A DNA stretch of 64,000 nt from the NCBI GenBank assembly GCA_016710325.1, contig JADJXK010000002.1, positions 1,736,001-1,800,000 of the forward strand, written 5' to 3'. The first letter of the stretch is position 1. Each line of letters begins with the position of its first letter. This DNA comes from Candidatus Leptofilum proximum (GTDB lineage: Bacteria; Chloroflexota; Anaerolineae; Promineifilales; Promineifilaceae). The position numbers and the translations under genes were made by a program. Below the pieces are notes generated by a model. It was not told the DNA's origin. It saw nothing but the letters and a program-made list of their open reading frames with translations, and did no database searches. This document shows, piece after piece, positions 8,974 to 17,641 of the stretch.

Positions 8974-9717
8974 CTACAAGTTCCACGCGCTGCGGGCAGT
9001 ATGCAAAGTTTGGATCGCTTTGGCAATGAGCAGTTTGTTGGCGGGCTTGTTGGGCCACAGGCTCGCCCCGGAGGGGTGCGGCAGAGGGACGACGAGACGA
9101 CCCGTGGTCGGTAATCCGTGGTCGGTAATCGGTAATCGGTATTCGGTATTCGGTAAACCGATTACGGATAACCGTTCACCGATTACCGCAACAGGCAGCG
9201 CCTCGTCGAAATTAAAGTTCACCGGATTGGCAAGTGACTCAGGCGGAAAATAAACGGCCGTTCCCACCACCTCATTCAATTTCATCTTGGCCGGATACAG
9301 CAGCTTGATCGCCAATCCACCGACCAGGATCATCAGCCTGGGCTTCACCAGGGCAATTTCGCGCTCTAAAAAGGGGCGGCAGAGTGCCTGCTCCGCCAGG
9401 CTGGGCACGCGGTCCCCTTTGCCGCTTTTGGCGTCTTTGCCAGGGTAACACTTGGTAACGGCCGTCATATACTGCCGCGCCCGGAACTCATCTTCGTCCC
9501 AACCTGCTTCCCCTAGCCACTGGAACAACCGCGTACCGCTGCCGGCGTTAAACGGCCGTTTCGCCTCCACCTCCGTCACCCCCGGCGCCTGGCCAATCAA
9601 CATCACCTCTGCGCCCACGCTGCCGCGAAACACCGCGCCCGGCACAATGGCATGACCAGCCGCCAAACACAACCGGCAGGCGCGCATTTCGGTTTGAAGT
9701 TGGGTGAGGGAATCCAT
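8974..9717 (-). CDS. Uracil-DNA glycosylase superfamily protein (family 4/5-like)
   Basis: LIGQAPGVTEVEAKRPF matches the first catalytic motif (G-x-x-P-G) and PLPHPSG the second (H-P-S) of Fe-S uracil-DNA glycosylases. Cys14 and Cys17 (ACRLC) plus later Cys in TKCYPG and QALCRPF can form the 4Fe-4S cluster. It should remove uracil or a deaminated base from DNA. Just before the HPS motif, residues about 177-205 (GERLSVIGLPNTEYRLPITD and following) are encoded by an intergenic-type tandem/inverted repeat inserted in frame. I start at ATG 9717 (MDSLTQLQ); the longer ORF to 9762 would translate a second repeat. No good ribosome binding site is visible. Confidence 0.7.
   Translation of the reverse strand: MDSLTQLQTEMRACRLCLAAGHAIVPGAVFRGSVGAEVMLIGQAPGVTEVEAKRPFNAGSGTRLFQWLGEAGWDEDEFRARQYMTAVTKCYPGKDAKSGKGDRVPSLAEQALCRPFLEREIALVKPRLMILVGGLAIKLLYPAKMKLNEVVGTAVYFPPESLANPVNFNFDEALPVAVIGERLSVIGLPNTEYRLPITDHGLPTTGRLVVPLPHPSGASLWPNKPANKLLIAKAIQTLHTARSAWNL
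9104..9188. repeat. CGGTAAT-type heptamer inverted repeat inside a coding region
   Basis: Tandem CGGTAAT/CGGTATT heptamers on the left half face ACCGATTAC-type complements on the right half. The same units make up the intergenic repeats at 57121-57198 and 60629-60709. Here the element is embedded in frame in the uracil-DNA glycosylase gene. Confidence 0.8.
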
Positions 9718-9725
9718 GGGGGAAG

Positions 9726-9782
9726 GTAATTGAGTAATTGGGTAATTGAGGTAATTACCCAATTACCCAATTACTCAATTAC
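9726..9782. repeat. GTAATTGA octamer inverted repeat
   Basis: The left arm is GTAATTGA-GTAATTGG-GTAATT and the right arm is its exact complement, forming a stem of about 22 bp. It covers the stop codon of the oligopeptidase gene and the upstream edge of the glycosylase gene. A near-identical element is at 57792-57823. It may act as a 3' stabilising stem. Confidence 0.8.
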
Positions 9783-11587
9783 GTCAGCTCATCCACCAAC
9801 CGCTCAAACGTAGCCACATCCGCCCGCAGTACGTCCAGGCTGGCTTCCCAGAAGGCGGTGTTGCGAATGTCGATGCCAAAGCGGTTGGCCAGGTCGGCGG
9901 CGTTGCCCATGCCGGTCATGGCCAGCAGCTCGTCGTAGCCGGTTTTGAACGGCTCCGGATCGGCCTGGTACTGCGCGTACAGCCCCAGGCCAAACAGCAG
10001 GCCAAAGGTGTAGGGGAAATTGTAATACGTCGCGCCATAGTAGTGCGGCACGTAGGCCCAGCGGTACGGATGCAGCGAGCCGTCCTCCAACGCGTCGCCC
10101 AGCGAAGCCAGCTGCGTTTCCTCGTCGAGGGCACACAGCTCTTCCACCGACAGCTCTCGCTCCTGCCGCTTCTCAAACAGCTTCTCTTCAAACATGAAGT
10201 TGCTGCTGGCCCCCAGCACCACCCGGGCGGCATACTCCAGTACGCCATCGATGATGATGAGCTGGTCTTGCGGCACGGCCGTTTTCAACGCCGCATTCTC
10301 CACAATCTTCTGGCAAAACGTGCTGGCCGTCTCCGCCAGCGTCATTGGCATCTCCTTCTGCAGCGGCGTGCGTTCGGCCAGGCACAAATTGTGGTACGCG
10401 TGCCCCAGCTCGTGGGCCAGCGTACTCACGCCAGAGAAGCCCGGTTCAAAGTTGGCCAGGATGCGGCTCTCATCGCCGCGCAGCCCCATGCAAAATGCCC
10501 CACCCCGCTTGCCGTCGCGCGGCTCGGCATCGATCCAATTCTCGGCAAAAGCGCGTTCCGCCAGGCGGCGCATTTTGGGTGAGTAGGTGCCGAACTGCGC
10601 CATCACAAAATTGGTGGCGTCCTGGTAAGCCCAGCTTTGCTCCCCCTGGCCCAGCGGCACCAGCCGGTCATACCAGGCCAGCTTGGGCAGCCCCAATGCC
10701 CGGGCGCGCGCCTTCAGGTAGCGCTGAAAGTCCGGGAAGGCGTTGCGCGTGGCCGTCATCATCGCGTCCAGCGTGGCCCGATCGATGGCGTTGGCAAAAA
10801 GCACCATCTCCAAGGGCGACTCCCAGCCGCGCCGCCGGATCAGGGTCAGTGTTTCTCCCTTCAGGCTGTTCAGGCAGGCGGCAATGGGAACGGCCGCTGC
10901 CGCCAGCGCATCCAAAACGGCCTGGTGTGCCTGGGCACGGATTTCTCTATCCGGGTCAAAAGCCAGGTTTTGCGCCGCCGTCAGGGGCATCGCCTCCACC
11001 TTGCCGGCGCGCTCGATGTTGACCTTAATCTGGGAGGTGTAATCGCTAAACAGCCGGTACCAGCTATTGCTGCCCGTCAGCGACAGTTCCGCGGCCAAAT
11101 CTTCCTGCTCAGGCGACATGAGGTGCAGCGCTTCTTGCCGCGCCCGGGAGAGCATGTATTCGTGCGCCTGGGCCACGGCCGATTTTTCCAGCAGCAGCTC
11201 CACGTCCAACGAGCCAATCCAGGCCGTGAGCCGGGTATGCAGCAGGGCAAAGCGCGAGAGATGCGGCATGAATTCGCTGAGCCGCGCCTGGGCCTCGGTG
11301 TTGCGCGAATCGGTGGTGAGAAAGCCGTAAAGGTACGCTTGCAGCGTCTGGCTTTGCTCATCGATGGCGTTGTAGCGGTTGATGATGGTATCAAACAGGC
11401 CCACCAGCTCGTCGTCGACGGGCACGGCCGTTTCCAACCGGTTGATCCCCTTCTCATCAAAAAAGGTGACCAACCCGGCAATGGCCTCAATCACCGACTG
11501 AAACCCTGAGGCAAATTCCGGGGAATCCAATCCGGGAAACACCGTGCTGAAATCCCAGCGAGGCAGCTCTGTTTTTACCTGGCTCAT
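9779..11587 (-). CDS. pepF: M3 family oligoendopeptidase F
   Basis: HELGHAYH (His392, Glu393, His396) is the zinc-binding HEXXH motif, and the downstream Glu lies in MTLAETAS, the usual third ligand region of M3 peptidases. The 602-residue length and all-helical pattern fit PepF/oligoendopeptidase F. It degrades short peptides in the cytoplasm. GMGNAADLANRFGIDIRN near the C-terminus is typical of this family. GGGAGA lies nine bases before the ATG. The 140-bp gap upstream holds an AGATGATCATCT palindrome (11676-11687) and two ACGGCCGT copies but no promoter I trust. The stop codon lies in a tandem inverted repeat. A peptide-binding lipoprotein is encoded 4 kb away, which may reflect peptide use. 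Confidence 0.9.
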   Translation of the reverse strand: MSQVKTELPRWDFSTVFPGLDSPEFASGFQSVIEAIAGLVTFFDEKGINRLETAVPVDDELVGLFDTIINRYNAIDEQSQTLQAYLYGFLTTDSRNTEAQARLSEFMPHLSRFALLHTRLTAWIGSLDVELLLEKSAVAQAHEYMLSRARQEALHLMSPEQEDLAAELSLTGSNSWYRLFSDYTSQIKVNIERAGKVEAMPLTAAQNLAFDPDREIRAQAHQAVLDALAAAAVPIAACLNSLKGETLTLIRRRGWESPLEMVLFANAIDRATLDAMMTATRNAFPDFQRYLKARARALGLPKLAWYDRLVPLGQGEQSWAYQDATNFVMAQFGTYSPKMRRLAERAFAENWIDAEPRDGKRGGAFCMGLRGDESRILANFEPGFSGVSTLAHELGHAYHNLCLAERTPLQKEMPMTLAETASTFCQKIVENAALKTAVPQDQLIIIDGVLEYAARVVLGASSNFMFEEKLFEKRQERELSVEELCALDEETQLASLGDALEDGSLHPYRWAYVPHYYGATYYNFPYTFGLLFGLGLYAQYQADPEPFKTGYDELLAMTGMGNAADLANRFGIDIRNTAFWEASLDVLRADVATFERLVDELT

Positions 11588-11727
11588 GTTTGTTCTCCCA
11601 TTTGTTTGATTAGATGTGATTACAACAGCAGTTGTGCAAGTTTAACAACGAATGGCGCTGGGGCAAATTCCTATTAGATGATCATCTACCACATTCGCCA
11701 AACCGGCCAACGGCCGTATCGACCGAC

Positions 11728-14271
11728 CTATTCGACGGCCGTATCCTCCAACCCGGCCAGGTGCTGCCCCACACTGCCACCCTCGGCCATGATTTGCTGC
11801 TCGTACTGCGACACCAGCTCGCGCCGCAGTACCTTCCCAATGAAGCTGCGCGGGAAATCCTTCACAAAAATCACCAGCCGGGGCACCTGGCTGGGTGGCA
11901 AGCGGCGCTGGCAAAAAGAGATGATCGTTTTGGCCGGTAAGCGCGTCTTTTCCTTCAAGCTCACAAAGGCCACCGGCTGGTTGGCAATGCCCACCACCAC
12001 CACTTCACGCACCTCCGGCAGCTCGTAAATCACTTCTTCTACGTCGCGGGGGAAAGCCAGAGCGCTGTCTTCGCCGGTCCAGCTGTCCTGGCGCCGGCTG
12101 ATGATCTGGAAGTAGCCATCTTCGGTCATGCGGGCCACGTCGTTGGTGTGCAGCCAGCCGTCCCTGTCGATGACTTCCTGCGAGGCGGCCTCATCCTGCC
12201 AGTAGCCGCGCATCACCTGCGGCCCGCGAATGATCAGCTCGCCAATTTGCCCGGCAGCCAACGGCCGTCCCGTCTTCAAATCCACAATGCGCGCCTCGGT
12301 GCTGGGCAGCGGTAGGCCAATCGAACCCACTTTGTGACGGCCGTTGATCGGATTGGCGTGGGTCACCGGGCTGGCCTCACTCAGGCCATACCCTTCCACC
12401 AGCTTGCCTTTGGTCAGCTTTTCAAACGCTTCTTTCACCTCAATCGGCAGCGGCGCCGCCCCGCTGATGCAGGCGCGGATCGAATCGATGCCAAATTTAC
12501 GTACGCCGGGGAAATTGTTAATCGCCACGTACATTGCCGGAACGCCGGGGAACAGTGTGGGCCGGTAGCGGCGAATGGTGCGCAGCACTTCTTCCACATC
12601 AAAGCGCGGCAGCAAAATCATGCTGGCGCCAGTGCTCACCGCCAGGTTCATCGCCGAGGTCATGCCGTAGACGTGGCTGAACGGCACCACACACAGCATC
12701 GCCTCCTGGCCATCTTGGGTGTCCGTCAGCCAGAGGCGCACCTGCATGGTATTGGCCACCAGGTTGTAATGGCTCAGCACCACGCCCTTCGGCTTGCCTG
12801 TGGTGCCGCTGGTAAACTGGATGACGGCCGTATCCTCCGCGCGCACCTCAACTCTTGGCGGCTGGGGCCGGAACTTTCGCAGCCAGCCGCGCCAGGCAAA
12901 GTCGGACCCACCGCCGGGCAGGTGAGGCGGCCGGTCAACCGTGCGCTGCGCGGGCAGCAGCGCCGCCATCAGCCGCTTGTGCAGCGGCAGGTAATCGGTA
13001 AGGCTGGCAAAAATGACGTGACGTACGCCGGACTGGGCTTTAACCTGAACGGCCGTCTCCCGAAAACGCCCTAACGTTACCAGCACCTCTGCGCCCGAGG
13101 CATTGGCCTCGCGCACCACCTCCGGCGCCGGGTCCAGTGGATTGGCCATCACCGCAATGCCGCCAAGGCGCAGCGTGCCGTAGTAGGCAATTACCAGATG
13201 TGGCACGTTGGGCAGCAGCAGCATCACCCGCGTCCCTTTCTTCACGCCCAACGACAGCAGTCCGTTGGCAAAACGCCCCGCCTGGGCGCTTAAAGAGCGG
13301 TAGCTGAGCGTGTAACCCATAAAACGGAGCGCGGGCCGGTTGGGAAATCGCCGCCACGCGCGGTCCAGCAGGCGGGTGAGCGGCAGGCGGGGCACGTCGA
13401 TGGTGGGCGGCACGGCCGTTTCATAATTGGCCAGCCAGGGACGTTCGGCCAGCAAACTGCCACGCTCGCCTGCGGTCGCCCCACTGCGCCAGCGTTCATG
13501 GACGGGAACGGCCGTGTCCACCTCCAAAAAGCGCTCAATAGCCCGGTTCACTGCGTCGCGCCGTTCCAGCATCACCATGTGCGCCGACACGCCCACGTTG
13601 ATCACTTCAGAGCCTTCCGGCACCAGCTCCCCCACCCGCTCAAACGCCGACTGCGGCAGTACCCGGTCTTTGTTGCCCAGGATCACCATCGTGGGCGGCT
13701 TGAGCTCCGGGAATTTGTCCCAGCCGCGCCAGTGGCGCATATTGTGCAGGTACATCTCCTGCAGCGCGTACAGCGAAGCGTCCATCACCCGGTTGGCGAT
13801 GGGCTGAAGCAGCCGCAGCAGCGGCTCCGGCATACGGAACATAAATTGGTACGCAGGCGAGATGCTGTATTCCCCCGCCCCGGCAATCAAAATGAGATGG
13901 CTCACGCGTTCGGGGTAGCGCCAGGCCAGCTCGGTGGCCATCGCCACGCCGTAGGAGTGGCCCAACACTACAAACGGCCGATTCACGTCGCAGCGCCGCA
14001 GCACAGCCATGATGTCCGCCAGGATGCGGTCCATGTCGTAGCCATGACCCGGTCGTGAGGAACGGCCGTGCCCCCGCAAATCAATAGCGATAATTTCGTT
14101 GTGGATGGCAAACTGCTCAATCTGGTAACGCCACTGGCGCGAACGGCCGCCAAAGCCGTGAATAAAGAGCATGGTGTGCAGCGGCCGTTCTGGGGCAATG
14201 CGAATGTAGCTGATCTGCACATCTGTCTCAACTTGGGCCTCTTCGCGGTACAGTTCCAGGTCAAGCTGCAT
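11728..14271 (-). CDS. Alpha/beta hydrolase - AMP-dependent acyl-CoA ligase fusion
   Basis: Residues 1-260 are an alpha/beta hydrolase: HGFGGRSRQW oxyanion region, nucleophile Ser106 in GHSYG, an Asp in GNKDRVLP and a His in VSAHMVMLE. Residues about 280-847 are an ANL-superfamily ligase with P-loop FTSGTTGKPKG, GYGLSEASPV and a C-terminal GKVLRREL catalytic Lys. It should activate a carboxylic acid as an adenylate, probably to a CoA thioester; the hydrolase may release or supply the acid. Odd point: the A8 hinge reads SRRQDSWTGEDSALAFPRDVEE instead of the usual D-R-x-K-D-x-I-x-x-G-G-x-N. The start overlaps trmB by 11 bp. Not OleBC: the hydrolase has Ser, not the Asp of OleB. Confidence 0.8.
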   Translation of the reverse strand: MQLDLELYREEAQVETDVQISYIRIAPERPLHTMLFIHGFGGRSRQWRYQIEQFAIHNEIIAIDLRGHGRSSRPGHGYDMDRILADIMAVLRRCDVNRPFVVLGHSYGVAMATELAWRYPERVSHLILIAGAGEYSISPAYQFMFRMPEPLLRLLQPIANRVMDASLYALQEMYLHNMRHWRGWDKFPELKPPTMVILGNKDRVLPQSAFERVGELVPEGSEVINVGVSAHMVMLERRDAVNRAIERFLEVDTAVPVHERWRSGATAGERGSLLAERPWLANYETAVPPTIDVPRLPLTRLLDRAWRRFPNRPALRFMGYTLSYRSLSAQAGRFANGLLSLGVKKGTRVMLLLPNVPHLVIAYYGTLRLGGIAVMANPLDPAPEVVREANASGAEVLVTLGRFRETAVQVKAQSGVRHVIFASLTDYLPLHKRLMAALLPAQRTVDRPPHLPGGGSDFAWRGWLRKFRPQPPRVEVRAEDTAVIQFTSGTTGKPKGVVLSHYNLVANTMQVRLWLTDTQDGQEAMLCVVPFSHVYGMTSAMNLAVSTGASMILLPRFDVEEVLRTIRRYRPTLFPGVPAMYVAINNFPGVRKFGIDSIRACISGAAPLPIEVKEAFEKLTKGKLVEGYGLSEASPVTHANPINGRHKVGSIGLPLPSTEARIVDLKTGRPLAAGQIGELIIRGPQVMRGYWQDEAASQEVIDRDGWLHTNDVARMTEDGYFQIISRRQDSWTGEDSALAFPRDVEEVIYELPEVREVVVVGIANQPVAFVSLKEKTRLPAKTIISFCQRRLPPSQVPRLVIFVKDFPRSFIGKVLRRELVSQYEQQIMAEGGSVGQHLAGLEDTAVE

Positions 14272-15280
14272 GGTTCACGTCCACTTCCAGCATTTCGCCG
14301 GGCAAATTGTGGTGCAAGATTTTAGCCTCGTCGTGCAGGCTCAGCAGCCAGCGTGCCAGGTGCGCAATCGCCAGCTGCACGCCTGCCGTAGCCCGCGGGA
14401 AGCCCAGATCATGCAGGCTGATGACGTAGTTGCCCGGCTCCCGCTGGCGAATCACCAGCCCCAGCCGCTGCGCCACCGGCTCCTCGTTGATGTAGGCCTC
14501 CACAAACAGCGCCTCGCCACCGTGGGCGCGGAACAGCTCCATAAAACTGACATGGCGATCGTGGTCACTGGTTTGCATACGGCCGTACCGCGCCTGAATC
14601 GCATCCAGGTCCATGGGGGTGTGCAGCACAACGTGAGGCATGGGGAACTCCTTGGGGGTGGGAAAGTCTTGGGGCGCGGCCGTTTTGTTCCGCACCCATT
14701 TGTAATAGTGGCACGTTCGCCCTTCTTCCAGGCCAATCTGCTCGTATTTGGTGCGCAGCCGCGCAAGGTCTTCCGTCACAAACGTGGTGGCCAAACGACT
14801 GTTGAAGTATGGCGTGGCTTCCAGCGCCTCGGTGATGGCCAGGGCATAATCGGCATGGTCCGTGGCAATGTCTAGCAGGCCGCCGGGTTCCAGGCGTGTG
14901 GCCAGCAGGTGCAGAAAATCAACGTCAATCAGGCGGCGGTGCAGCTGCCGCGCCTTGGGCCACGGATCGGGAAAGTTGATGGTGACCTCGGCGATGGATT
15001 CGGGGGTGCAGAGCACCTGCAGCAGGTACCGGGCATCGCTTTGCAGCACACGCACGTTAGTCAGCGCGGCGGTTTGCACCTTTCGTTGGGCTTTGTCCAG
15101 CGCGGGCAATGAAATTTCTACGCCGAGCACGTTGGCCGACGGCCGTCTCTGTGCCAGGTCTACCAGAAAGTGAGCACCACCAAAACCAATTTCAATCAGC
15201 AGGGGGGCATCACGATTAAAAACGGCCGTCCAGTCGGCGGGCCAGCTTAGCAAGTGGTTGTGCAGCAAGGTGGATGACAT
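14261..15280 (-). CDS. trmB: tRNA (guanine-N7)-methyltransferase with C-terminal extension
   Basis: LIEIGFGGAHFLVDLAQRRP is the SAM-binding loop, NFPDPWPKARQLHRR is the signature catalytic motif of TrmB, and TKYEQIGLEEGR is the conserved C-terminal motif. The enzyme makes m7G46 in tRNA. The family normally ends near residue 205-215; this protein continues for about 130 residues (MPHVVLHTPMDLDAIQ onward) with a small alpha/beta pattern that I do not recognise. Expression is coupled to the hydrolase-ligase gene by an 11-bp overlap. The assignment of the first domain is secure; the function of the tail is unknown. Confidence 0.88.
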   Translation of the reverse strand: MSSTLLHNHLLSWPADWTAVFNRDAPLLIEIGFGGAHFLVDLAQRRPSANVLGVEISLPALDKAQRKVQTAALTNVRVLQSDARYLLQVLCTPESIAEVTINFPDPWPKARQLHRRLIDVDFLHLLATRLEPGGLLDIATDHADYALAITEALEATPYFNSRLATTFVTEDLARLRTKYEQIGLEEGRTCHYYKWVRNKTAAPQDFPTPKEFPMPHVVLHTPMDLDAIQARYGRMQTSDHDRHVSFMELFRAHGGEALFVEAYINEEPVAQRLGLVIRQREPGNYVISLHDLGFPRATAGVQLAIAHLARWLLSLHDEAKILHHNLPGEMLEVDVNHAA

Positions 15281-15335
15281 GGATGAATTATATGGAGCCA
15301 GCCTTCACAGGCAAGAACCCTAATTTAGTACCGAT

Positions 15336-15364
15336 TTGACACTGTTTTGACACTTAATTGACAC
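15336..15364 (+). promoter_or_regulatory. Three TTGACAC direct repeats with 11-bp period
   Basis: TTGACAC occurs at 15336-15342, 15347-15353 and 15358-15364 with 4-bp AT-rich spacers. Seven-base repeats every 11 bp, one helical turn, are the arrangement bound by OmpR/PhoB-family response regulators (for example Pho boxes). The last copy contains the -35 box of the promoter of the peptide-binding lipoprotein gene, as expected for an activator or repressor contacting RNA polymerase. The regulator is not identified. Confidence 0.6.
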
Positions 15365-15386
15365 CATTCTCATTTCCGTCTATAAT
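15358..15386 (+). promoter_or_regulatory. Consensus sigma-70 promoter
   Basis: TTGACA (15358-15363), a 17-bp spacer and TATAAT (15381-15386) match the consensus exactly. The start point would be near 15393, about 65 bases before the lipoprotein ATG. Confidence 0.8.
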
Positions 15387-15459
15387 GCCCTCATAAACTC
15401 ATAAACTGGATTCTTCGGCCGAATCGATCCAACCAAACCCGTTTTCGGAGGAAATAAGC

Positions 15460-17445
15460 ATGTTTACCCATCAACTTATCAAGCGATGGTCGCTTGTGGC
15501 CATCATCTCTCTGCTTGGCTTGGCGCTGCTGGCCGCCTGCCAACCAGCTACTGAAACCGTGGAAGTCACCCGTGTGGTTACCGAAGTGGTGACGGAAGCG
15601 GGTGAGCAGATCGAAGTAACGCGGGTCGTGACCGAAACTTTGGTGGTGACCCCCGAAGTGACCGAAGCACCCGCTCAACCGAAAAACCTGATCGTCTGTA
15701 TGGCCCAAGAGCCGGATACGCTGTACCCCTACGGCGGATCGATGCTGGCGGCAACGGCCGTTCAGGTAGCCATTTTTGAAACCCAAGTCACTACCTTCTC
15801 CTACGACTACCAGGCGTTGGGCATCGAGAAACTGCCCAGCCTGGAAGACGGCGATGCTGTGGTTAGCCAGCTAGAAGTTAATGAAGGTGATCTGGTGTTG
15901 GATGCAGCGGGCAACCCGGTGGCCCTGGAAGCAGGTGTCTCAGTCATCAATTCGGACGGTGAAGTCGTGGAATTTGATGGCGCGCCCATCACCATGGACC
16001 AACTCACCGCCGAGTTCACGCTCAAACCGCGTGTCTGGTCTGATGGCACACCGGTTACCGCCGCCGATTCAGTCTATAGTTTTGAGATCAACGGCGACCC
16101 GGATACACCGGCTGGCAAGTTCCTCGTCGAGCGCACGGCTTCTTACGAGGCCACCGGTGAACTGGGGCTGAAATGGACCGGTTTGCCCGGCTTCCTGGAC
16201 CCCACTTACTTCACCAACGTCTGGCCGCCGCTCCCGCAGCACGTCTTGGGCCAGTTCTCCGCTAGCGAACTGCTGGAAGCTGAAGAAGCAGCCCGCCTGC
16301 CCGTTGGCGATGGCGCTTTCCGCATTGTGGAATGGGTGGCTGGTGACAGCATTGTGCTGGAACCAAACCCATTTTACTATCGCCAGGATGAAGGACTGCC
16401 CTACCTGGACAGCGTTACCTACAAGTTCATCCCCGACACCAACCAGCTGATTGCCCAGCTCATCTCCGGCGCCTGCGACATTGGCACACAGGATGGTCTG
16501 TCGGCCAGTGAAGCGCCGTTCCTCATCGAGGCCGAGAACAACGGCTTACTCACACCTTACTTCCAGACTGGCACCGTCTTTGAGCACATTGACTTCGGCA
16601 TCAACTCTTATGGCGACTACGGCGATGATCAGGGTCGTCCTGACTGGTTTGAAGATGTGCGCGTACGCCAGGCCATGACGATGTGTACCGACCGGCAAGG
16701 CATGGTGGACAATATCTTGTTCGGCCGTTCCGAAGTCATTCACAGCTACGTTCCCAGCGTGCATCCGCTCTACCCCGAAGATGGGCTGACCGAGTGGCCG
16801 TTTGATGTGGAAGCCGCCAATGCCCTGCTAGACGAGGTCGGCTTTGTCGACAACGATGGTGACGGTATCCGTGAATATTACACCGACCGCAACACGGCCT
16901 GGGAAGGCGAACCGTTCGTGGTTGACCTGGGGACTACTACCGGCAACGACATGCGCCAGCAAATGACGCAAATCTTCAAAGCCAACATGCTGGAGTGTGG
17001 CATCAACGTGGAGCTGTACTACGTACCGGCCAGCGAGTGGTTTGCCGATGGTCCGGATGGTCCGCTGTTCGGCCGTCGTTATGACCTGGGCGAGTTTGCC
17101 TGGATCAGCGCCGTCCAGCCCAGCTGCAACCTCTACCTGACCAGCCAGATTCCTGGCCCTGAAGAAGAAGGTTTTTCCGGTTGGGGCAGTCAAAACAACA
17201 GCGGCTGGAGCAATGAAGCGTTTGACCTGGCGTGTAACACCGCCCTGTCGTCGCTGCCTGGAACGCCAGAGTACGAAGAAAACCACAAGGAAGCCCAGCG
17301 CATCTTCTCCCAAGAAGTGCCTGTTATTCCTGCCTTCCTGCGCCTGATTGTGGCCGCAGCGCGGCCCAACGTGGTTGGCTTCGGCGTGGACCCGACCGGC
17401 GGTACGGAGATGCAAAACATCTACCAGTTCGACTTGCAGCAGTAA
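15460..17445 (+). CDS. ABC transporter substrate-binding lipoprotein, family 5 (oligopeptide)
   Basis: The lipobox LLAAC puts the lipidated Cys at residue 28. A linker of repeated EVTRVVTE units, a common Chloroflexota lipoprotein tether, spans about residues 32-65. The mature domain has family-5 features: PDTLYPY near the start, VWSDGTPVTAADSVYSF, and DVRVRQAMTMCTDRQGMVDN. It should capture oligopeptides, or another family-5 ligand such as nickel or sugars, at the cell surface and deliver them to an Opp-type permease. No permease gene lies nearby. A GGAGG sequence sits nine bases before the ATG. Control is from a consensus promoter overlapped by a triple TTGACAC array; an intrinsic terminator follows, so it is monocistronic. 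Confidence 0.88.
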   Translation: MFTHQLIKRWSLVAIISLLGLALLAACQPATETVEVTRVVTEVVTEAGEQIEVTRVVTETLVVTPEVTEAPAQPKNLIVCMAQEPDTLYPYGGSMLAATAVQVAIFETQVTTFSYDYQALGIEKLPSLEDGDAVVSQLEVNEGDLVLDAAGNPVALEAGVSVINSDGEVVEFDGAPITMDQLTAEFTLKPRVWSDGTPVTAADSVYSFEINGDPDTPAGKFLVERTASYEATGELGLKWTGLPGFLDPTYFTNVWPPLPQHVLGQFSASELLEAEEAARLPVGDGAFRIVEWVAGDSIVLEPNPFYYRQDEGLPYLDSVTYKFIPDTNQLIAQLISGACDIGTQDGLSASEAPFLIEAENNGLLTPYFQTGTVFEHIDFGINSYGDYGDDQGRPDWFEDVRVRQAMTMCTDRQGMVDNILFGRSEVIHSYVPSVHPLYPEDGLTEWPFDVEAANALLDEVGFVDNDGDGIREYYTDRNTAWEGEPFVVDLGTTTGNDMRQQMTQIFKANMLECGINVELYYVPASEWFADGPDGPLFGRRYDLGEFAWISAVQPSCNLYLTSQIPGPEEEGFSGWGSQNNSGWSNEAFDLACNTALSSLPGTPEYEENHKEAQRIFSQEVPVIPAFLRLIVAAARPNVVGFGVDPTGGTEMQNIYQFDLQQ

Positions 17446-17461
17446 ACACTTATGAAGGCCA

Positions 17462-17494
17462 AGATTGGACCAATCTTTGAGATTGGTCCAATCT
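17462..17494. repeat. AGATTGG inverted repeat
   Basis: AGATTGGACCAATCT (17462-17476) and AGATTGGTCCAATCT (17480-17494) are two palindromic copies separated by 3 bp; together they fold as one 15-bp hairpin. It lies just before the intrinsic terminator of the lipoprotein gene and resembles the other short-unit hairpins of the window. Confidence 0.65.
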
Positions 17495-17500
17495 AACCAG

Positions 17501-17536
17501 GCGCAGTCGTGGGTTCCCACGGCTGCGCTTTTTTTG
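17501..17536 (+). terminator. Intrinsic terminator of the lipoprotein gene
   Basis: GCGCAG-t-CGTGGG pairs with CCCACG-g-CTGCGC around a 2-nt loop and is followed by seven T residues. Confidence 0.88.
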
Positions 17537-17641
17537 TTTGGGGGCGGTTGCTGCATTGGGCAGGATGGGTCACAATTAGGTCACCACTATCCCGGTAACT
17601 GGCTGGCAACAGAGCCAACACCATAAAAAGAGAGGCGCAGC

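Noticed and set aside
11728..14271. OleBC-type olefin biosynthesis fusion
   Set aside because: The hydrolase nucleophile is Ser in GHSYG, not the Asp expected for OleB, and no oleA or oleD is nearby.
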